DNA from: Thermogutta terrifontis
GTDB lineage: Bacteria > Planctomycetota > Planctomycetia > Pirellulales > Thermoguttaceae
NCBI RefSeq assembly: GCF_002277955.1
Contig: NZ_CP018477.1
Coordinates: 4,423,206-4,487,205, forward strand
Direction: 5' to 3'
DNA length: 64,000 nucleotides
Part shown: piece after piece, positions 8,667-17,274 of the stretch
How positions within the stretch are numbered: position 1 is the first letter of the stretch
Layout: the number at the start of each line of letters is the position of its first letter
Notes under the pieces: generated by a model
What the model saw: the letters and a program-made list of their open reading frames with translations, nothing else
Told to the model about the DNA's origin: nothing
Database searches by the model: none
Made by a program: the position numbers and the translations under genes

Positions 8667-11603
8667 TCAGGGCGCAGGAGAATTCCCCATCCAGCCATTG
8701 AGAAAAGGCAGGCGTGCCAGGGGACCGGAATTGGAATGCTCGTTCCGCGATGGCGGAACCACGGGAACCAGTGGGGTTTCCGACTGAGGCGGTGGAGACT
8801 GGGGAGATGCTGCCGAAACCGTTCGCACGGCCACGTCGTCGATGCATACCTCTCCCAGCCCTGTTAGGACAAAGCTGATGCGAACGGTGCTTTCTTCGCC
8901 CACCCTACGATACATGCGGAAAGGCCGCCATCCCGTTGTCTGGCTGATGCGATGAGCCAGCGTATCACCCCCCAGTGAATCCACGATCATAAAGCCATCC
9001 ACACTTCCCGTGATCGGCCGCGGTATAAAAACCCACCCTTCGATTTGCACCCAGTCTCCCGGCCGTACAGAAACCGGTGGCGAGTGGACCCAAAGGGGCG
9101 GGGATTCCACAAGGGCTTGCCCCATGTGCGGTTGTGTGCCGCGAACGCTGAGGAGAAGCCCCATCCGGCCCGAACGTGCGGCAGAGGCGGTAACCTCAGC
9201 CGACGCGGCGATGCCTTCCATCCCGTGTTGAAACGGCTCCCATCCGATCGCCGTCAATTGCTCCGCAGACTCGAAATCACCGCCGGGCAGCCGATTGTCG
9301 CCCCACACCGCGGCATTCAGTTGCTCCTGGAAGCGACGCAACCAGGGAAGGGTGTCAAATCGGGTAGCCAGCGGCCAGGTCACGATCGGGTCGCGCGCCG
9401 GGATCACGCTTTCCCAATCAATCCGCCGGATGAGAAGCAGTGGGCGCAAGGCGCGATGAATATGACGGAAAGCCGCGGCATTATCGCCGGCAGCAGCCGC
9501 CCGATCCGCAGAAGCCAGTTCCTCCGAGGCCAGCCGAAACCACGCTTCCGCCTGTGGGATAAAAGGACCTTCCCGAATGAGTTGATCGTGGACACTCTTG
9601 ACGTTGCGAAAAGTAAAATCCGCAAGCTCGCGCTCGAGCTGGACGATGCGGGGTCCCGCGCCCCGGGCACGATCCATCACGTAATTGAGCACCACTGGAT
9701 CCTGAGTGAGCACGACCAGCGACGTGGGCCCGAATTCCCGCAGGGTGATCCGCGTTCCGCCCGCCACACGGTCCGAGTTTACCGGCTCCAGCGAACCCGG
9801 CAACAGCAGGTAGGCGGTGCTCGACTCGGGAACGCCGGGCACCACGAACGTGACCTCATCAACGGCGGCCTGGCCCGGCACATACTGCGCATGTTTTCCC
9901 AGCCACAGGGGCACCAGCAGACGCGCCCGCTCCGCCCGAAACAGGGCCCCCACGACTTCCGGCACATTGCTGGGCACCAGGGCGACAAACTGTCCGCCCG
10001 CCAAAAAGGGTTCAATCCATTCCAGCTCCCGATTCATCAGCTCCAGCGACAGACGCCGCTGCCGGGTTGCATCGTCCGCAAGCGCAAGTGACGAATGCGA
10101 ACGGAACAGAATCGCCCGGGCTCCGGCAATCAGGGAAAGGTAGGTCAGAAGTCGCACCTGATCGGCAGGAATGCAATCAAGACGCTCCCCCGAAGCGCCC
10201 GCCTGTTGCCACTGCTGCAACACCGCGGGATCGGGCTGCGTCTGAACTGCCACCCAGATGGGCGTGCCCGGACGAGCTAAAAGGCTTCTGCTCCGCAACC
10301 AGACGATATAGTCGGCAAACTCCATTTCGCTGAAACACGGTCCACGGCCGACCAGAAGCGCGTCCACCGCCCGACTCGCGCGGAGCATGTCCGTGAGCGG
10401 TTCCGCAATCAACGGGCGGGTTGGTGAGGGGTCAAGACCCCGCAGAGTTTCTGCGCGCTGTTGGAGGGCCTGGACCTCCCACAGACTACTTTGCGTTCCC
10501 AAGTCCCAGGCCAGCACTCCGTGGAAATCGGTCCCAATTGTGCGTCCCCCGACTCCGCCAGAAGGCAAGAGCGTTTCATCGGGATGCAGGATGACCCACA
10601 AGCCCTGTCGGCGTGCTTCCAAAAGCAGGTCCCGGTTCACGGCGCTGCGTATCCACAGGGTGTTGAAGCCCAGGGTTTTAACCAAGTCCAAGGGTTCGCC
10701 CTGGTATTCGAGTGCACGGGGAAAAAATGGTCGTCCCTGCACACGGAGCACGTTTCCCGCCATTTCCACAAGCGGTGGTTGCGCCGCGGCATCGTCTGAG
10801 GGCTCCGACCAGGCCGCTGTCGTGACGCCACCCACTGTGTTCATCCATTGCCGGGACCCCTGGCCCAGGGTAAAGTCGCCAACCCCAGGGTTCGGGCCAA
10901 GAATTGCCGGGTTCCCTCCAGCGACCTGCCCGGGAAGATATCCTGTCCATTCAACAGGGCCGATGAGAAGTTGCGTCCTTCCCGGACCTCCGTACACATT
11001 GAGCACCACACCGTTTACGTAGGCCTCGCGAAGATCCACCTCCCGGCGGATTTGGAGTCGGATCGCCCGGGCTTCACGTTCCAGTCCAGCGGGCACGTCA
11101 GATACCGTCAGCCACTCCCACTGGCCAGCAACCCGCGTTTGTGTTCCCGGCACCAGAAGCGAGAGGGGCATTCCCGTCTGGGGATGGCGAACCCGTGGAA
11201 GTACAACGGACAAAAATACCTGAATTCCCGGCCGATCCGCCCACACGGGCAGGCGAACACGCAGCTCAGCAATCACCGGTGCAGGCTGCACCGCACAGAG
11301 ATAATACGCCGCCGTCCCGGTCCCCGCCTCGATGACAAGTTGCTCGTGGGGAGGTGATCCGGTTCCGGTTTCGACACGGTGGACCACCTCGCGGATTCTG
11401 ACATCCCCGCCGGCGAGAGTCCAAAGCGGTCCCGCTTGCTGGGCGTTGGCTTTTGGGAGGAACCCGGCCCCGATCACCCAAAACACGCAGGTCACAGCCA
11501 GCACAATTGCCCGACAGCTTGCGTCACTCCGAGCGGTTGCTCGCTTTGCGAAGTGGCTGTTCGTGGTGGCCGGTGCCGTGGGCAAAAAGGGCACGTCCCC
11601 CAT
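8667..11603 (-). CDS. Large secreted protein, possible glycosidase-like fold, function unknown
   Basis: The product has 978 residues from the ATG used here. The reading frame continues upstream to another ATG at 11663 and a GTG at 11675. A signal peptide is visible: basic KRATARSD, then a hydrophobic run IVLAVTCVFWVIGAGF and a cleavage-like KANAQQ. A beta-rich N-terminal part is followed by a segment with FFPRALEYQGEPLDLVKTLG and LWVILHPDE, which resembles the start of a glycosidase TIM barrel. Near residue 790 a beta-sandwich begins at LPGGDFESAEQ, typical of carbohydrate-binding modules. The C-terminus is proline- and serine-rich. No catalytic pair can be assigned with confidence. It is an exported protein of a kind common in planctomycetes. 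Confidence 0.7.
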   Translation of the reverse strand: MGDVPFLPTAPATTNSHFAKRATARSDASCRAIVLAVTCVFWVIGAGFLPKANAQQAGPLWTLAGGDVRIREVVHRVETGTGSPPHEQLVIEAGTGTAAYYLCAVQPAPVIAELRVRLPVWADRPGIQVFLSVVLPRVRHPQTGMPLSLLVPGTQTRVAGQWEWLTVSDVPAGLEREARAIRLQIRREVDLREAYVNGVVLNVYGGPGRTQLLIGPVEWTGYLPGQVAGGNPAILGPNPGVGDFTLGQGSRQWMNTVGGVTTAAWSEPSDDAAAQPPLVEMAGNVLRVQGRPFFPRALEYQGEPLDLVKTLGFNTLWIRSAVNRDLLLEARRQGLWVILHPDETLLPSGGVGGRTIGTDFHGVLAWDLGTQSSLWEVQALQQRAETLRGLDPSPTRPLIAEPLTDMLRASRAVDALLVGRGPCFSEMEFADYIVWLRSRSLLARPGTPIWVAVQTQPDPAVLQQWQQAGASGERLDCIPADQVRLLTYLSLIAGARAILFRSHSSLALADDATRQRRLSLELMNRELEWIEPFLAGGQFVALVPSNVPEVVGALFRAERARLLVPLWLGKHAQYVPGQAAVDEVTFVVPGVPESSTAYLLLPGSLEPVNSDRVAGGTRITLREFGPTSLVVLTQDPVVLNYVMDRARGAGPRIVQLERELADFTFRNVKSVHDQLIREGPFIPQAEAWFRLASEELASADRAAAAGDNAAAFRHIHRALRPLLLIRRIDWESVIPARDPIVTWPLATRFDTLPWLRRFQEQLNAAVWGDNRLPGGDFESAEQLTAIGWEPFQHGMEGIAASAEVTASAARSGRMGLLLSVRGTQPHMGQALVESPPLWVHSPPVSVRPGDWVQIEGWVFIPRPITGSVDGFMIVDSLGGDTLAHRISQTTGWRPFRMYRRVGEESTVRISFVLTGLGEVCIDDVAVRTVSAASPQSPPPQSETPLVPVVPPSRNEHSNSGPLARLPFLNGWMGNSPAP

Positions 11604-12001
11604 CGTGCCCGGCCGGGGAAAGCGAAGTCGCTGTGAAATGATCCTTGAACGTGCCCAGGGCATCCGTGAGTACACAGGGCCTGTGAAGTTATCGGGAGAC
11701 GACCGCCGAAGTTAGCATCCATGCGCAGTCAAAACGACAGCGCCGCCAATAAGTGCGTAACAACGGCTCCTTTTGTGGGATTCCCACGGTGTGTTGTTTT
11801 TAGCAACACGCGGTGTTTTCTGCCAGTCCAGTTGTGGCGTTTTGGCAACGGGGCCACCTTCCCCTGAACAATCGCATGATTGCAGAAAGTTGTTGCTAGA
11901 TAATAGGTTGCGCTTCGCATCGGTGTCCCAAACGGGGATTGGCGTTGCGGCTGCGTTGAAATGACAGCAGAGCTGAATGAACACTTGGAGGAGACGCAAC
12001 C
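11604..12001. other. Divergent intergenic region with two short inverted repeats
   Basis: This lies between a minus-strand secreted-protein gene and a plus-strand small gene. Two close inverted repeats are visible: GTGGG-ATT-CCCAC at 11775-11787 and GTGTTG-TTTTTAG-CAACAC at 11791-11809. A GATAAT/TAATAG candidate -10 lies near 11898, but its -35 is weak. The part from 11604 to 11675 could be coding if the longer start of the left gene is used. The repeats could be protein-binding sites or a small RNA hairpin; nothing decides between these. Confidence 0.4.
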
Positions 12002-12295
12002 ATGACGCAGCCGCAACCAGCCCGAACGACTGAGACCACCGCGATTCCGGCGGAACTTCAGGAACTGGCGGCCGCCATCGACCGGCTTCCCGCCCCCTAT
12101 CGTGAGGCCCTTCGTCCCGCCTTTGACAAAGTAATCGATGCTAACCGCCGCCGTCGGCAGATTCTCTCCCTTGTTCAGGATGCCCTGGCCGAACTGCGAC
12201 TGGACATGAAATATCTGCTTTTTGACCTGGAAGCCACCCGGCGCGAACGCGACGAATACAAGCGGCAGCTTCAGGAACTCCGCGAAGGTGACTGA
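12002..12295 (+). CDS. Small helical protein of unknown function
   Basis: The product has 97 residues and no signal peptide or membrane helix. The first 20 residues are polar and probably disordered. The rest is helical, with ELQELAAAIDRLP then a longer amphipathic helix ending LEATRRERDEYKRQLQEL, which reads as a coiled coil. It is preceded by a very strong ribosome binding site (GGAGGAG, seven bases before the ATG), so it is almost certainly translated. A hairpin that could stop transcription follows at 12379. I do not recognise the family. The charged coiled-coil end suggests a dimer or an adaptor for another protein. Confidence 0.8.
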   Translation: MTQPQPARTTETTAIPAELQELAAAIDRLPAPYREALRPAFDKVIDANRRRRQILSLVQDALAELRLDMKYLLFDLEATRRERDEYKRQLQELREGD

Positions 12296-12378
12296 CCACG
12301 AACACTTCCGTCGGCGGGCTGCCTGACTGCCCCGAACATACGACCTCCTTGCGACCTCCTTTGCCTCCTCCAACACAA

Positions 12379-12416
12379 CAGCCCTGGTACCGAGGTCCGT
12401 CCTCAGTCCAGGGCTG
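12379..12416. terminator. Hairpin between convergent genes
   Basis: Nine perfect pairs, CAGCCCTGG against CCAGGGCTG, enclose a second stem of ACCGAGG against CCTCAGT. Downstream on the plus strand the sequence is CTTGTTCT, only moderately T-rich. The position between a plus-strand gene ending at 12295 and a minus-strand gene ending at 12488 suggests a two-way transcription stop. Confidence 0.55.
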
Positions 12417-12487
12417 CTTGTTCTCCGCGGAAGTCTCGACGCCTCCCCGTCGGGGACGTCATCTTTTCCAGACACTCGTCTGGTCGG

Positions 12488-12808
12488 CTAAGAACCCAGT
12501 TTATTGAGCATTTCCTGGGCCTTCGCCTTGGCCTGCTGGGGTTTTCCATCCAGCTTCTCTAATTCAGCCACGTCCTGGGCAAGAGCATCTGCTTTGGCAG
12601 CATCGGTGGCCTTTAGGGCCTCTATTTTTTCTTTAATGAGCATTGCCGAACTACCCACCTCACCCGTTTGGACTACCTGCTGGAGGGCAGTCTTCAAGTC
12701 ATCCACCGGACTCGGCGGTGCCACACGCTGTGATTGTTGCCGGCCGCATCCGATCAGCAAGAGGCTCAGCGTCAACATCCAAACGAGCGATTTCAGCCTC
12801 CACAACAT
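12488..12808 (-). CDS. Small lipoprotein, helical, function unknown
   Basis: The product has 106 residues. A type II signal peptide is clear: LKSLVWMLTLSLLLIGC, with the lipidated cysteine at residue 21. The mature part is polar and helical (LKTALQQVVQTGE, then a run rich in A, K, E and Q), suggesting a small helical bundle or coiled coil. The start was chosen because AAAGGAGG lies eight bases before this ATG; a reading frame seven codons longer would contain that site. It would sit in the outer or inner membrane facing the periplasm. The length and composition recall small helical envelope lipoproteins, but I cannot assign a family. Confidence 0.8.
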   Translation of the reverse strand: MLWRLKSLVWMLTLSLLLIGCGRQQSQRVAPPSPVDDLKTALQQVVQTGEVGSSAMLIKEKIEALKATDAAKADALAQDVAELEKLDGKPQQAKAKAQEMLNKLGS

Positions 12809-13025
12809 GATTGGTCCTCCTTTCTGCACGTACGGGACAGCACATTAACAGGAAAGCTAATTGCGGACGTGAGAACTGCCTGATAACCCGATCGGAATTA
12901 CTTCGCTTTCAAACCTCTGCGGAGTGCAACAGGTAGTAAACAAACACGGCTTATGGCCCCGATTCAATCTAACCGTTACGGCCTGCACCGGCAAGCAGGA
13001 CTCTAACTGGGCCACTCTTCCAAAC

Positions 13026-14381
13026 TCAGTCCTTCCACCATTCCTTAAGTAAGCGGGCGTATATTTCGTTATCGGGATCAAGACGCTCCGCTTCCTGAAG
13101 GGCCGCTTTCGCTGTCGTATCGTCCCCACTCTTTTTGGCACACATCGCAACCAGGGCAAAGTTCTCCGCGTTGGGCGCCAGCGTCGCTGCCCTCAACGCG
13201 CATACCAGCCCTGCAAATGACTCCTCCGCAGTGGGATCCTGCAAAGACAAACCAGCAAGGAAGGCGTATCCTGCCGGCTCCCGCGGGCGAATGGTAATCA
13301 GCCTTGTTCCCACCCGCTTCGCAAGCTGCGTCTCCCCCCATTGACGTGCTAACTCCGCCACCGCCATGAGAGTTGCAGGTTCGTCTCTAAATTGCTCGGC
13401 TATTGCTTCAAGCAGACGCAACGCTTCTTTGGCCGAACCGCACTGGTATTGTAACCATGCCTGGAGAACCATCGGCTCGCCATCCTGCGAGCATAGTCGT
13501 GAAGCGTTGGCCAGCAGTGCCTGGGCGTTATCGAACTGTCCGTAAGCGGCAAAGATACGTGCTGCCCCTATGTAGGCCCGACCTAGTGCCTGCCGCGCTG
13601 CTTCAATTGGTGAATCCTCTTTCAACTGCTTGCGGTGGGTTTCTTCCTCAAGCTTTTTGAGCTCCAGGAATTTTTTCCGCGCCTCAGCCGCCTCTTCCCG
13701 TCGCCCCTGCCGTTCCAGTGAAACCGCCAGGACCTGATAAACATTACTGACTTCCGTCGTTACCCGAACAACTTGCTGGGCGTGAAATATGGCGCTTCCA
13801 TCTTCGCGTAACTGACTGAGGACCTGGGCCAAAAGGGCGCGGGCGGCCACAGCCTCGGGATGCTTCTGCAAGCATTTTTCAAGGACATGCCGTGCCTCTT
13901 CCAGTTGACCATCCTGCATGAGAACTTCAGCAAGAAGGGTGGGGTAAACAGCCGAGTTGGGATCGACCTTGCAGGCTTGTCGGTAGTATTCAGCGGCAAG
14001 TTTGAAATCACCTGCCTCGGTCGCCAAAAAACCGAGTCTGTGATAGCCCTCCACAAACTTCGGATCGATGGCCAGGCAACGTTTCCAGCACGCTTTGGCA
14101 TCGCTGGCCCGACCAAATCTGGAATGAATCTGTCCGGCCAAGTTCCAAGTTTGCGGATCATCGGGAAATGCGTGCGTAATTTGCTGCAACAGGGTTCGAG
14201 CCTGTTCCCAGACTTGTTTAAACTCTGGGTCAGCCTTGCTACTTGGATGAGCCAACTGCGTGAGCGGATCAGTGAACAGACGGGCTACAAACGACCTGGC
14301 AATCACAATGACCACCAGAAACCCCAGAATGGCAAGAAGAATATGAATGCGCGCTACCCGCCGCACGAAATTGCCGAACAT
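13026..14381 (-). CDS. Membrane-anchored TPR protein
   Basis: The product has 451 residues from the ATG giving MFGNFVRRVARIHILL. One N-terminal membrane helix (about residues 12-34) is followed by a periplasmic chain of tetratricopeptide repeats. Typical units include TWNLAGQIHSRFGRASDAKA, FVEGYHRLGFLATEAGDFKL and ALLAQVLSQLREDGSAIFHA. A charged coiled segment (EEAAEARKKFLELKKLEEE) splits the repeats, and more repeats run to the C-terminus. TPR arrays bind other proteins, and here the anchor puts it at the membrane. An upstream TTG 16 codons away is in frame but has no ribosome site. It lies downstream of a DUF1559 gene, with a terminator between them. Confidence 0.8.
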   Translation of the reverse strand: MFGNFVRRVARIHILLAILGFLVVIVIARSFVARLFTDPLTQLAHPSSKADPEFKQVWEQARTLLQQITHAFPDDPQTWNLAGQIHSRFGRASDAKACWKRCLAIDPKFVEGYHRLGFLATEAGDFKLAAEYYRQACKVDPNSAVYPTLLAEVLMQDGQLEEARHVLEKCLQKHPEAVAARALLAQVLSQLREDGSAIFHAQQVVRVTTEVSNVYQVLAVSLERQGRREEAAEARKKFLELKKLEEETHRKQLKEDSPIEAARQALGRAYIGAARIFAAYGQFDNAQALLANASRLCSQDGEPMVLQAWLQYQCGSAKEALRLLEAIAEQFRDEPATLMAVAELARQWGETQLAKRVGTRLITIRPREPAGYAFLAGLSLQDPTAEESFAGLVCALRAATLAPNAENFALVAMCAKKSGDDTTAKAALQEAERLDPDNEIYARLLKEWWKD

Positions 14382-14441
14382 GGTGGACAAACGCCTGCAT
14401 GCCGACTCGAGAATTTGACACGGGATCAAAAATAAACAGAC

Positions 14442-14477
14442 ACGGGTGCGAGGCCATCAGCAATACCCCGCACCCGT
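14442..14477 (-). terminator. Rho-independent terminator after the first DUF1559 gene
   Basis: On the minus strand the nine-base stem ACGGGTGCG/CGCACCCGT closes an 18-base loop and is followed by GTCTGTTTATTTTTG. The T-rich tail on this strand and the position 50 bases past the DUF1559 stop support termination of that transcript. Confidence 0.75.
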
Positions 14478-14529
14478 TCATCGTTATTCCCTGAGACCTG
14501 AAAGCGCACCGTTCCTACGCTGGTACGCG

Positions 14530-15579
14530 TCATTGGTCTCCGGTGGCCTGGCCATCATCCCGACCACCAAGGTACTGGTACGTCCGCACATTGATCGTGC
14601 TAGAAATGAAGCGGACACTTCCATCACCCATGGCATGATTTACGCCACCCGGATGCCTGCTGCGTGCCGGGAAGAATCCGTTACTATCCATCCAGCCACA
14701 ACCACTGCATTCCTGGCAGGTTGGATACTGCCAATTGGGAGGCGCCACAGTGTTGAAGACGCTTTGCGTGGGCATCGGGGCGATCCAATCGCGCCCGGAA
14801 TGGCTATGATGATTGGTGATGCCGCCTTGGCATTGCACACCATAGTTCTGTACATCAGCCTCTGTGGGGAATAGGCGAGTCGACCCACTGTAAGTTTGTG
14901 CCCTGACCACATCGCCAGGGTTGTAAATGGAATTATTGTTATCTCCGATGAGTCCTTCACCCGCCATAATAGTGTTGCTGGCGCCATCTCGGAGATCAGC
15001 AAAAGTAGTTTCCATGTCCCGCTGCACAAAGCCATTTTGTTGAATCGACCCCCAATCGACATGGCTGCCAAAGCTAAACAGGTAATTGCAGTTGCCCGTT
15101 TCTGCGCTGCCCCGGAAAGCCGAATCAGACGGGCAACGATATGTGGAAATGACCGTTCTTCGGGCCGCAGTCAACTGGGCATTTCCGTTGTACCACTCGA
15201 GCCCCTGCATCATGCCCACTGTTTGAATGGTGTCAAAAAGTGCCCGCTGCTCAATGTAGGGAAGCAATCGCACATGAATGCTGTAGCCTTTCCAGTGCGA
15301 ATGGAGATTGGGCGCGTTAGCCGGATCAATAGGGCGGTAGCAGAAGCGGGGAAATACCTTGTACACATCGTGATAGTTGTGCATCGCCAGCGCCACCTGC
15401 TTCAAATTATTCGTGCACTGGCTTCGGCGGGCGGCTTCCCGGGCAGCCTGCACAGCCGGTAACAGCAACGCGATCAAAATCCCGATGATGGCGATAACCA
15501 CCAAAAGCTCGACGAGGGTAAAACCCCTACGACTCGACCCACCAGCGCGATTGCGCATAAACAGACTCTGCACGCACAT
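14530..15579 (-). CDS. DUF1559 pseudopilin-like protein
   Basis: The product has 349 residues. The prepilin signal ends at R18-G19, with F20 and E24 in GFTLVELL, followed by the hydrophobic helix LLVVIAIIGILIALLLPAVQ and AAREAARRSQC. This is the class III signal cut by a prepilin peptidase. The large C-terminal domain is beta-rich and ends with the H-X9-DG motif (H in RHPGGVNHAMGDG), the usual C-terminal mark of this planctomycete family. Genomes of this phylum carry tens to hundreds of copies; the function is not known. TAGGAG lies eight bases before the ATG, and a near-consensus promoter and a terminator flank it, so it is probably a single-gene transcript. Confidence 0.95.
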   Translation of the reverse strand: MCVQSLFMRNRAGGSSRRGFTLVELLVVIAIIGILIALLLPAVQAAREAARRSQCTNNLKQVALAMHNYHDVYKVFPRFCYRPIDPANAPNLHSHWKGYSIHVRLLPYIEQRALFDTIQTVGMMQGLEWYNGNAQLTAARRTVISTYRCPSDSAFRGSAETGNCNYLFSFGSHVDWGSIQQNGFVQRDMETTFADLRDGASNTIMAGEGLIGDNNNSIYNPGDVVRAQTYSGSTRLFPTEADVQNYGVQCQGGITNHHSHSGRDWIAPMPTQSVFNTVAPPNWQYPTCQECSGCGWMDSNGFFPARSRHPGGVNHAMGDGSVRFISSTINVRTYQYLGGRDDGQATGDQ

Positions 15580-15940
15580 GGTCCATACTCCTAACTGAAA
15601 CCTACAGGACTAGAAAAACCTACTCTCCAACTCCAGCTTCCCGTTTTGGATTGCAGCCAACGAGATTACGACAATGGGATTATAACTCGCGTTTACATCT
15701 ATTTCAACAAACTGGTCAAACGAAAGCTTCGCGAAAATCCTGGCAGACAAAACAGCGCCGCGCCGCCATTTGGACTGCGTACCTGGGACTGCCCCGGCCT
15801 CCGGGGGTGGTTTAGAATACATTTTGATGGCACGGATTGCCCCTGGCCGGGTGCAATCCGGGCCGTTCTTTCCAGGTATGGCCATTCGTCTTGCGCGTTT
15901 CGTGCAATCTCATATTCAAAAACAAGGCCGGACGGTTCCC
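15580..15940. other. Divergent intergenic region between DUF1559 and panD genes
   Basis: Besides the DUF1559 promoter listed separately, a TTTAGAAT that could serve as a -10 for panD lies at 15811-15818, but no good -35 is 16-18 bases upstream. Reading frames crossing this stretch look like non-coding extensions. Nothing else was seen. Confidence 0.4.
15679..15707 (-). promoter_or_regulatory. Sigma70-type promoter for the first DUF1559 gene
   Basis: On the minus strand TTGAAA and TATAAT are separated by exactly 17 bases. The -10 box lies 100 bases upstream of the start codon. It is one of the closest matches to the sigma70 consensus in the window. Confidence 0.8.
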
Positions 15941-16306
15941 GTGCAAAGGCTAATGCTCAAATCGAAAATCCACCGGGCAACACTAACCGAGGTGAACCTC
16001 GAGTATGAGGGGAGCATCACCATCGATCGTCGGCTCATGGAGGCCGCCGATCTGCTGCCCGGGGAACAGGTCCACGTGCTCAATATTAATAATGGCGAAC
16101 GGCTGATCACATATGTCATCGAGGGGCCCCCGGACTCCGGTGTGGTCGCCCTCAATGGAGCCGCCGCCCGACTGGGGGCCAAAGGCGATCCGGTCATCAT
16201 CCTCTCCTACTGGGTTGTGGACGATGGGACCTCCCGGGGGATCACTCCCCGGATCGTTCATGTGGATCAGCAAAATCGAATCATCCCCGAGAATCCACAG
16301 CAGTGA
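15941..16306 (+). CDS. panD: Aspartate 1-decarboxylase
   Basis: The product has 121 residues. It converts L-aspartate to beta-alanine for pantothenate and coenzyme A synthesis. The proenzyme cuts itself at Gly24-Ser25 (in YEGSITID) to form the pyruvoyl cofactor; that site and the following LNGAAARLGAKGDPVIILSY match the family. The GTG start was chosen because VQRLMLKSKIHR aligns with the usual N-terminus (MYRTMMSGKLHR in Bacillus) and puts the cleaved serine at 25. The ATG at 15953 is the alternative. The length is normal. The gene is followed after 17 bases by a DNA methyltransferase, probably on the same transcript. Confidence 0.95.
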   Translation: MQRLMLKSKIHRATLTEVNLEYEGSITIDRRLMEAADLLPGEQVHVLNINNGERLITYVIEGPPDSGVVALNGAAARLGAKGDPVIILSYWVVDDGTSRGITPRIVHVDQQNRIIPENPQQ

Positions 16307-16323
16307 ATGCGCGATAGGCTCTC

Positions 16324-17238
16324 ATGACCGCTTTCCCAGAGAATGATGTGTACCGCATGGATTGCATCGAAGGCATGCAGCGCATTCCCTCGGGCACGGT
16401 AGACCTCGTCTTTGCAGATCCACCGTTTAACATCGGCTACCAGTACGATATCTACCGCGACGAACTCGATGACGAAGAATATCTGAACTGGTGCGAGCGC
16501 TGGACGCGGGAGGTGGCCCGCATTCTCAAACCCGATGGCACGTTCTGGCTGGCAATCGGGGATGAATACGTGGCCGAGCTCAAAGTGATGATTCAGCGAA
16601 CGCATCGCCTGGTGTTGCGGAACTGGGTGGTGTGGTATTACACGTTCGGGGTCCATTGCCAGAACAAATTCACCCGTTCTCATACGCACCTTCTCTACTG
16701 GGTGAAAGACCCCAAGCGATTTACGTTCAATGCCGAGGAGATTCGGGTACCGTCGGCCCGGCAACTGGTGTATGCAGACAAGCGGGCGCATCCCAAGGGG
16801 CGAATCCCCGACGATACATGGATCCTTCGGCCGCAGGACCTTCCGGAGGGCTTTCAGCCGAATGAGGACACCTGGTATTTTCCCCGCGTGTGTGGGACCT
16901 TCCGGGAGCGGCAGGGGTTTCACGGCTGCCAGATGCCCGAGCAGCTTCTGGGACGTATTATTCGGGCCTGCAGCCGGCCCGGTGAATTGGTGGTAGATCC
17001 CTTTGCAGGTAGTGGGACGACGCTGGCGGTGGCGAAAAAGCTGGGGCGACGGTTTCTGGGATTCGAGATCTCGCCCCAGTACACCGAAAAGATTCGGGAA
17101 CGGTTGGCGAGAATCCAGGAGGGCGATCCGCTGGAAGGCTCCTCGGATCCGTTGTCGGGTGGCAGCACCTCCGACAATTCACGGCGGCCGCCGCGACGTG
17201 CCCAAGTGCCCGAGTCTTACCGGCTTCTTTTCGAGTGA
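16324..17238 (+). CDS. DNA methyltransferase, beta class (N6-adenine or N4-cytosine)
   Basis: The product has 304 residues. The catalytic motif IV DPPF (residues 32-35) comes before the S-adenosylmethionine motif [10 protein letters not shown] (residues 225-233). This is the beta-class order also seen in HinfI and CcrM. DPPF favours adenine-N6 methylation. The target-recognition part lies between the motifs. The last 40 residues are polar and probably disordered, rich in S, D, G and R. No restriction endonuclease lies next to it; its neighbours are panD and an efflux operon. It is therefore an orphan enzyme, possibly regulatory, or a remnant of a restriction system. Specificity cannot be read from the sequence. 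Confidence 0.9.
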   Translation: MTAFPENDVYRMDCIEGMQRIPSGTVDLVFADPPFNIGYQYDIYRDELDDEEYLNWCERWTREVARILKPDGTFWLAIGDEYVAELKVMIQRTHRLVLRNWVVWYYTFGVHCQNKFTRSHTHLLYWVKDPKRFTFNAEEIRVPSARQLVYADKRAHPKGRIPDDTWILRPQDLPEGFQPNEDTWYFPRVCGTFRERQGFHGCQMPEQLLGRIIRACSRPGELVVDPFAGSGTTLAVAKKLGRRFLGFEISPQYTEKIRERLARIQEGDPLEGSSDPLSGGSTSDNSRRPPRRAQVPESYRLLFE

Positions 17239-17274
17239 CTCGTTCAGTTTAGGTGTGTAACCAGGTCATGCACC

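Noticed and set aside
9045-10091. Plus-strand frame opposite the 978-residue secreted protein
   Set aside because: Antisense frame with R/Q-rich composition; the other strand has a signal peptide and beta-domains.
11729-12475. Minus-strand reading frame of 248 residues
   Set aside because: It runs across the strongly translated small plus-strand gene and its hairpin, and has no ribosome binding site or domain.
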